Notes under the pieces: model-generated
The model's input: only the letters and a program-made list of their open reading frames with translations
Database searches by the model: none
Told to the model about the DNA's origin: nothing
Assembly (NCBI GenBank): GCA_015486905.1
Contig: WFQV01000177.1
Coordinates: 1-9,885, forward strand
DNA length: 9,885 nt
DNA from: Melioribacteraceae bacterium
Lineage (GTDB): Bacteria > Bacteroidota > Ignavibacteria > Ignavibacteriales > Melioribacteraceae
Direction of reading: 5' to 3'
Program-made: the position numbers and the translations under genes
Part shown: positions 6,065 to 9,885 of the stretch, piece after piece
Layout of the letters: each line of letters begins with the position of its first letter
How positions within the stretch are numbered: the first letter of the stretch is position 1

Positions 6065-7411
6065 TCAGCTTCGAATCAAATTAAGAAGCTCCTTGGTTTT
6101 TTCTTCCATCAAAGCTCTGTCACCTCTCGATTCAACATTCAAACGGATAAGCGGCTCCGTATTGCTAAGACGAACGTTAAACCGCCAGTTGTCGTATTCT
6201 ACGCTTACTCCGTCGATCAGCTCCATTTTCCCATCGGAATATTTTGTTTTAATCTCCTCCAATTTAGATTGAGGATTTTCCAATTTAGTGTTTATTTCTC
6301 CCGAACATGGGAAAGATTTCACCATTTCGTTAACTAATTCGAAAAGGGATTTGTTTTCTTCCGACATTAATTGCATTATTAAAAGGAAAGGGATCATTCC
6401 GCTGTCGGAATAATAATTTTCCCTAAAATAATGATGGGCAGACATTTCACCGCCGTAAATTGCATTTACTTCACGCATTTTCTGTTTGATGAACGCATGC
6501 CCGCTTTTAGACTGCACAGCTTCTCCGCCAGCGGCTTTTACAATTTCTCTCGTGTTCCAAACCAGTCGCGGGTCATGAACAATTTTTTCACCGGGATGAG
6601 CTTTAAGTATTGACTTTGCCAACAAACCTACAATGTAATAACCTTCAATGAAATTCCCTTTCTCGTCAAAGAAGAAACAACGGTCATAATCGCCGTCCCA
6701 GGCAACACCCAAATCTGCCTTGCTTTCTTTAATTGCTTTAATAGTTGAAGCTCTGTTCTCAGGTAGCAAAGGATTCGGCACACCGTTGGGAAAATCAGCA
6801 TCCGGCTCGAAAAATACTTTAACCATTTCAATCGGGAGTTTCGGTTCAATTGCCGACAAAGCCGGTCCGACGCAACCATTGCCGGCATTAACAACAACCT
6901 TGAGGGGCTTGATTTTTTCGGGATTGTAGAACTTGTCCAAATGAGCAATAAATTCATTCATTAAATTTACACGCCGAGTTTCCCCTTTAGCAGATGCCTT
7001 TTCGCCAAGCTCGTCATTTAAAATCATTTGCTCAATTTTGTCCAAACCCGAATTGTAGCCCATTGGGACGGAACCTTTTTTAACAAACTTCAATCCGTTG
7101 TATTCCGGAGGATTATGGCTTGCGGTAATCATTATTCCGCCGTCCGCTTCAAAATAAGGGGTACCAAAATAAATCATCTCCGTTCCGCAAAGTCCGATGT
7201 TAATCACTTCAGCTCCGGCATCGGTCAATCCTTCCGCTAAAGCGTTAGCAAGTTTGGTGGAGGATTCGCGCACGTCGTAGCCTATTACAACTTTTTTAGC
7301 GGACTGCAAAACTGCAAAGGTTCTGCCTATTTTGTAAGCTAATTCTTCATTTAGTTCTGAAGGGACTTTGCCTCTAATATCGTAAGCTTTAAAACCAGGG
7401 ATTTTTGCCAT
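6065..7411 (-). CDS. manB: Phosphomannomutase / phosphoglucomutase, CpsG/ManB type
   Basis: The enzyme interconverts mannose-6-phosphate and mannose-1-phosphate (often also the glucose phosphates), feeding GDP-mannose or other nucleotide sugars for surface polysaccharides. In the 448-residue protein: FKAYDIRGKVP (7-17), the phosphoserine loop TASHNPPEYNGLK (96-108, S98), metal loop DGDYDRC (239-245), sugar loop GGEMSAHHYFRE (320-331) with DSGMIP after it, and phosphate loop RLSNTEPLIRLNVESR (414-429). FDEKGNFIEGYYIVGLLA and the metal loop with YDRC match E. coli CpsG (DFDRC) rather than AlgC (DGDR), and length agrees with CpsG (456). The frame is open to TTG at 7432, but ATG at 7411 has TGAGGA five bases upstream and begins directly at the conserved MAKIPGFKAYDIRG, so I take 7411. 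It starts 21 bases after the PheA fusion stop, consistent with an operon. Cytoplasmic. Main substrate (mannose or glucose) is inferred from family. Confidence 0.95.
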   Translation of the reverse strand: MAKIPGFKAYDIRGKVPSELNEELAYKIGRTFAVLQSAKKVVIGYDVRESSTKLANALAEGLTDAGAEVINIGLCGTEMIYFGTPYFEADGGIMITASHNPPEYNGLKFVKKGSVPMGYNSGLDKIEQMILNDELGEKASAKGETRRVNLMNEFIAHLDKFYNPEKIKPLKVVVNAGNGCVGPALSAIEPKLPIEMVKVFFEPDADFPNGVPNPLLPENRASTIKAIKESKADLGVAWDGDYDRCFFFDEKGNFIEGYYIVGLLAKSILKAHPGEKIVHDPRLVWNTREIVKAAGGEAVQSKSGHAFIKQKMREVNAIYGGEMSAHHYFRENYYSDSGMIPFLLIMQLMSEENKSLFELVNEMVKSFPCSGEINTKLENPQSKLEEIKTKYSDGKMELIDGVSVEYDNWRFNVRLSNTEPLIRLNVESRGDRALMEEKTKELLNLIRS

Positions 7412-7416
7412 TTTTT

Positions 7417-7422
7417 TCCTCA
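7417..7422 (-). promoter_or_regulatory. Ribosome binding site that fixes the phosphomannomutase start
   Basis: On the minus strand TGAGGA is followed by five A residues and then the ATG at 7411. This selects ATG 7411 over in-frame TTG 7432 and GTG 7423, neither of which has a ribosome site. Confidence 0.6.
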
Positions 7423-7432
7423 CATTTTTCAA

Positions 7433-9475
7433 TTAAAAACTTTTAATTTTATTCAATTCTTTCATTAAATCTTCGTATTGTGAAAAGTAAAGAGATTGAG
7501 CACCGTCGCTAAGAGCTTTTTCAGGTTCGGGATGAATTTCAATCATTATGCCGTGAGCGCCTGCAATTTTAGCTGCTTTTGCCATAGGCGGAATTATGTT
7601 TCTAATTCCTACCGCATGCGAAGGGTCAACTAAGATAGGAAGATGCGTGAGTTCTTTCACAACGGGTACGGCGCTTAAATCCAATGTGTTCCGCGTGGCG
7701 GTTTCAAATGTTCTAATACCCCGCTCGCAAAGTATGACCTGCCTATTGCCTTGTGAAAGAATGTACTCAGCTGCGTTTAGCCATTCTTCGATGGAAGACA
7801 TCATTCCACGCTTTAACATTACAGGCTTGTGCACTTTCCCCACTTCTTTCAGCAATGCAAAATTCTGCATATTTCTTGCGCCGATTTGAATAATATCGGT
7901 TTGGCGTGAAACAGGCTTAACGTCCTCGGCAGTAAGTACCTCGGTAATAATTGGGAGTCCGTACGCCTCGCCGGCTTCACTAAGGTAATCCAGCCCTTCA
8001 AATCCCAAACCCTGGAAACTGTAAGGAGAAGTGCGAGGTTTAAAACATCCTCCGCGTAAAATATCCCCGCCAAATTCACTTACTTCAGCTGCAGAAATCA
8101 TTATTTGTTCCCTCGATTCCACCGAGCAAGGGCCTGCAATAACGACGAAATTATTTCCGCCTATTTCAACATCCTTAACTTTAATAATTGTATCTTCCTG
8201 TTTGTATTCACGGCTTGCCAATTTGTAACTTTTCTTAACATGAATAGCCGGAGCAGAACTTTCCGTCTTTTCTTCTTCCGTTGATTTCCCTTCTTGAACA
8301 AGGGATGAATAACTCGGTTTGGGACGAATGAAATCGTTGCCGGGATAGCAACCGAGAATTTTGAAAAATCTGGTAAAGCGTCCGAGCTCGTCCAAAGCGG
8401 CTTGGACATTACTATCTTTTATGTTCCCTTCAAAATCCATGTAAAACATTTCCTCAAACGGATTGCCCAAAATGGGGCGGGACTCGAGTTTCGTTAAATT
8501 TATTTTTCTGTTTTTGAAAACGTTTAACGCATCCACCAATGAGCCGGGAGCGTGTGCAGTTGCCATTACCAACGACGTCTTAGCAGGAATTCTTTCGTCC
8601 ACTTCTATTTTGTTCCGCGCGGTGATTAAAAATCTTGTGAAATTATTTTTTTGATTTGCAATGCCTCGCCGCAAAATTTTAACGCCGAAAAGACTTGCCG
8701 CCTCTTCGGATGCAATGGCAGTAATTGAGGGATTTCCGGCTTCTTTAACAGCCATTACCGACATTGCCGTATCGTCAAAATGTTTTACCGAAGCGTGAGT
8801 TAATGAATCCAAGAACTTACTGCATTGTGCCGCGGCTTGGTAATGTGCGTAAATTTTTTCTATTCTGTTCAGCGAAATTTCCTCGATTCCCACCAAGCAA
8901 TGATTTACAGTGTAAATTTCTTCTCCCACAATTGAAAGTGTTGTGTGAAGTAACAAATCGTACACCTCGTTTATTCCGCCGGAAGTAGTATTTTCAACCG
9001 GTAAGACCGCATATTCCGCCTCGCCATCCTCAACTGCTTGAACAACTTCGTCGAATCTGTTTTTACTAACTATTCTAACCTCTTTACCGGTATTCGCAAA
9101 ATATTTACGGGCGGCTAATGAGCTGTAAGAGCCTTCCACTCCTTGAATTGCAACATAAATGCATTCTCTATCTTCGCTTGATTTGTTTAGTTCTTCCTGT
9201 AAAACGGATTGTTGTAATCGAACCGAATCTTCAATGATTATTTGAAAAACAGAAGTAATGTAATACGCTTCCAGGCCTAACTTACGCCCTTTTAGAATTA
9301 AGTCGTTTAACAATTCCGTTTCCCTTTTTTCATCTCTCAAAGGAATATTTTCTCTGTTTTTGGCATCAATTACCGCTTTGCTTAATTTTCGCCTTTCGGC
9401 AAGTTTTGAAATAATCGTTTCGTCAAGAGTGCTAATTGATTTTCGAATATCTTTAAGCGTTTGTTTTTCTTTCAT
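7433..9475 (-). CDS. pheA: Trifunctional chorismate mutase / prephenate dehydratase (ACT) / DAHP synthase fusion
   Basis: The 680-residue protein has three enzyme parts. Residues 1-95 are an AroQ chorismate mutase with R11, R28, K39, D48, E52 and Q88 at E. coli PheA positions. Residues 105-285 are prephenate dehydratase (GVEGSYSSLAARKYF, VLPVENTTSGGINEVYDLL, NFTRF with T280). Residues 298-380 are an ACT domain with GSLV (311-314) and ESRP (331-334), the Phe-binding motifs. A charged linker (about 383-430) leads to type I DAHP synthase (about 431-680): IAGPCSVES (446-454), GGCFKPRTSPYSFQGLG (475-491), IQIGARNMQ, PVMLKRGM, LVDPSHAVG (615-623) and EIHPEP (646-651). Metal ligands would be C450, H620, E646 and D657. 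It would thus make DAHP from PEP and erythrose-4-phosphate and also convert chorismate via prephenate to phenylpyruvate. ATG 9475 has AAGGA 12 bases upstream (9488-9492), a long spacing. It heads a probable operon with manB. All motifs look intact, so all activities are plausible; feedback by Phe on both ends is inferred. Confidence 0.95.
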   Translation of the reverse strand: MKEKQTLKDIRKSISTLDETIISKLAERRKLSKAVIDAKNRENIPLRDEKRETELLNDLILKGRKLGLEAYYITSVFQIIIEDSVRLQQSVLQEELNKSSEDRECIYVAIQGVEGSYSSLAARKYFANTGKEVRIVSKNRFDEVVQAVEDGEAEYAVLPVENTTSGGINEVYDLLLHTTLSIVGEEIYTVNHCLVGIEEISLNRIEKIYAHYQAAAQCSKFLDSLTHASVKHFDDTAMSVMAVKEAGNPSITAIASEEAASLFGVKILRRGIANQKNNFTRFLITARNKIEVDERIPAKTSLVMATAHAPGSLVDALNVFKNRKINLTKLESRPILGNPFEEMFYMDFEGNIKDSNVQAALDELGRFTRFFKILGCYPGNDFIRPKPSYSSLVQEGKSTEEEKTESSAPAIHVKKSYKLASREYKQEDTIIKVKDVEIGGNNFVVIAGPCSVESREQIMISAAEVSEFGGDILRGGCFKPRTSPYSFQGLGFEGLDYLSEAGEAYGLPIITEVLTAEDVKPVSRQTDIIQIGARNMQNFALLKEVGKVHKPVMLKRGMMSSIEEWLNAAEYILSQGNRQVILCERGIRTFETATRNTLDLSAVPVVKELTHLPILVDPSHAVGIRNIIPPMAKAAKIAGAHGIMIEIHPEPEKALSDGAQSLYFSQYEDLMKELNKIKSF

Positions 9476-9674
9476 TGAAGTTCAATTTCCTTATTTATTT
9501 ATTTTTTAAAAATAACAATAAACAAAACAAAATATCTGATTATTAGCGCATGTCAGTAACTTAAAGTGTAAATTTTTTAAGCCGAATCTGTCAGTGGATT
9601 TATTTTCCAAAATGTAAACAAGCTAACACATGAACAATTCACAATTAGGTTTTTGAGTACGTTTTCTGCTTAGC
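9476..9674 (-). other. Upstream region of the PheA fusion
   Basis: About 200 bases lie between the secreted-protein stop and the PheA fusion start. They hold an A/T-rich leader with tandem AAAT units next to the ribosome site and two copies of TGTCAGT (9551-9557 and 9589-9595, plus strand). They also hold an imperfect CTTAAA/TTTAAG stem between those copies, and a promoter candidate further upstream. I see no leader peptide rich in Phe codons and no recognisable riboswitch or T-box. Confidence 0.35.
9608..9637 (-). promoter_or_regulatory. Bacteroidota-style promoter candidate for the PheA fusion operon
   Basis: On the minus strand TTG (plus 9635-9637) and TACATTTTG (plus 9608-9616) are 18 bases apart, close to the TTG-N19-21-TAnnTTTG pattern of Bacteroidota sigma factors (one extra T before the final G). 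It would leave an untranslated leader of roughly 125 bases. Weak motif match. Confidence 0.25.
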
Positions 9675-9885
9675 TCACCTTACCAAAATCATTTTCTTAG
9701 TTTTTGAAAAATTTCCCACACGTAAAGTGTAAAAGTAAAATCCGCTTGGCAAATCTTTTGCATTGAATTGAACGGAATGTAACCCCGATGCTTGACGTTC
9801 GTTTACTAACGTTGCAACTTTACGACCGAGCAAATCGTAAACCGTTAACCGTATTTGTAGGGACAGCTCACGAGCTGTCCCTACA
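9675..9885 (-). CDS. C-terminal end of a secreted protein with type IX secretion sorting tail (partial)
   Basis: Only the last 69 codons are visible, ending in TGA at 9675-9677; the rest lies beyond the window. Residues 14-69 of the fragment (VYDLLGRKVATLVNERQASG, then SVQFNAKDLPSGFYFYTLRV, then KKMILVR) form the conserved tail that directs proteins through the type IX secretion system of Bacteroidota/Chlorobi-group bacteria. The tail is normally removed or anchored at the cell surface. The family of the missing N-terminal part cannot be known from here. The first ten visible codons (VGTARELSLQ) are encoded entirely by a 30-base palindromic repeat, where this tail family would normally show a short segment leading into L-(T/K)-(V/I)-Y-D. 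This gene is the clearest taxonomic marker in the window. The downstream 199 bases carry no obvious terminator. Confidence 0.9.
   Translation of the reverse strand, partial: VGTARELSLQIRLTVYDLLGRKVATLVNERQASGLHSVQFNAKDLPSGFYFYTLRVGNFSKTKKMILVR
9856..9885. repeat. Perfect 14-2-14 palindromic element at the window edge, read in frame
   Basis: Arms TGTAGGGACAGCTC and GAGCTGTCCCTACA flank a central AC. Both arms match perfectly, giving a 30-base inverted repeat. It is much more GC-rich than its surroundings, is a multiple of three in length and is translated without a stop in the T9SS gene (VGTARELSLQ). It resembles short dispersed REP/MITE-like palindromes seen in many environmental FCB genomes (recalled, not checked). 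The window ends at its last base, consistent with an assembly contig broken at a repeat. Confidence 0.75.

Noticed and set aside
6628..6957. Minus-strand 109-codon frame inside the phosphomannomutase gene
   Set aside because: It is an alternate frame of a gene with full-length family motifs, and its own sequence shows no family features.
7849..8409. Two minus-strand frames (76 and 82 codons) inside the DAHP synthase and linker region
   Set aside because: They are shadows in another frame; the main frame carries uninterrupted catalytic motifs, so they do not indicate a frameshift.
9476..9674. Phe attenuation leader peptide or T-box before the PheA fusion
   Set aside because: No short frame with clustered Phe codons, no T-box core and no convincing terminator/antiterminator pair is visible.

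Overview
The window reads as a piece of a Bacteroidota/Chlorobi-group (FCB) genome, most likely an Ignavibacteria-type organism. The best taxonomic clue is the partial gene at the right edge, which ends in a textbook type IX secretion C-terminal sorting tail (VYDLLGRKVATLVN ... SGFYFYTLRVGNF ... KKMILVR). Most of the window is moderately AT-rich. The assignment to Ignavibacteria is inference from that tail and the general style of the genes.

Layout, left to right. Positions 1-900 carry two plus-strand genes of very low G+C (about a quarter in the lines I counted): the 3' part of a conserved protein of unknown function (2-715) and a 59-residue lysine-rich small protein (721-900), tightly linked. 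Positions 901-1082 are a convergent intergenic junction where composition changes abruptly. From 1083 to the right edge every gene is on the minus strand. Transcription there runs right to left: the end of a secreted T9SS protein (9675-9885), a PheA-DAHP synthase fusion (7433-9475), a phosphomannomutase of the CpsG/ManB type (6065-7411), a 72-residue unknown protein (5786-6004), a P2-type calcium ATPase (2961-5666), cmoA (2039-2767) and cmoB (1083-2042).

How the genes work together. CmoA and CmoB overlap by four bases and form one unit that makes carboxy-SAM and uses it to carboxymethylate tRNA wobble uridine. The PheA fusion joins the first enzyme of the shikimate pathway (DAHP synthase) to chorismate mutase, prephenate dehydratase and an ACT domain. 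One polypeptide therefore holds both the entry step and the two phenylalanine-branch steps, with a Phe-sensing domain between them. The phosphomannomutase gene follows 21 bases later and is probably cotranscribed. The ATPase has its own 119-base upstream region with a 17-base palindrome and a weak promoter candidate.

Most unusual items: the trifunctional PheA-DAHPS fusion; a perfect 14+2+14 base palindrome that is read in frame inside the T9SS tail gene and coincides exactly with the window end; and the AT-rich plus-strand gene pair at the left edge. I see no CRISPR array, rRNA, tRNA, transposase or integrase.
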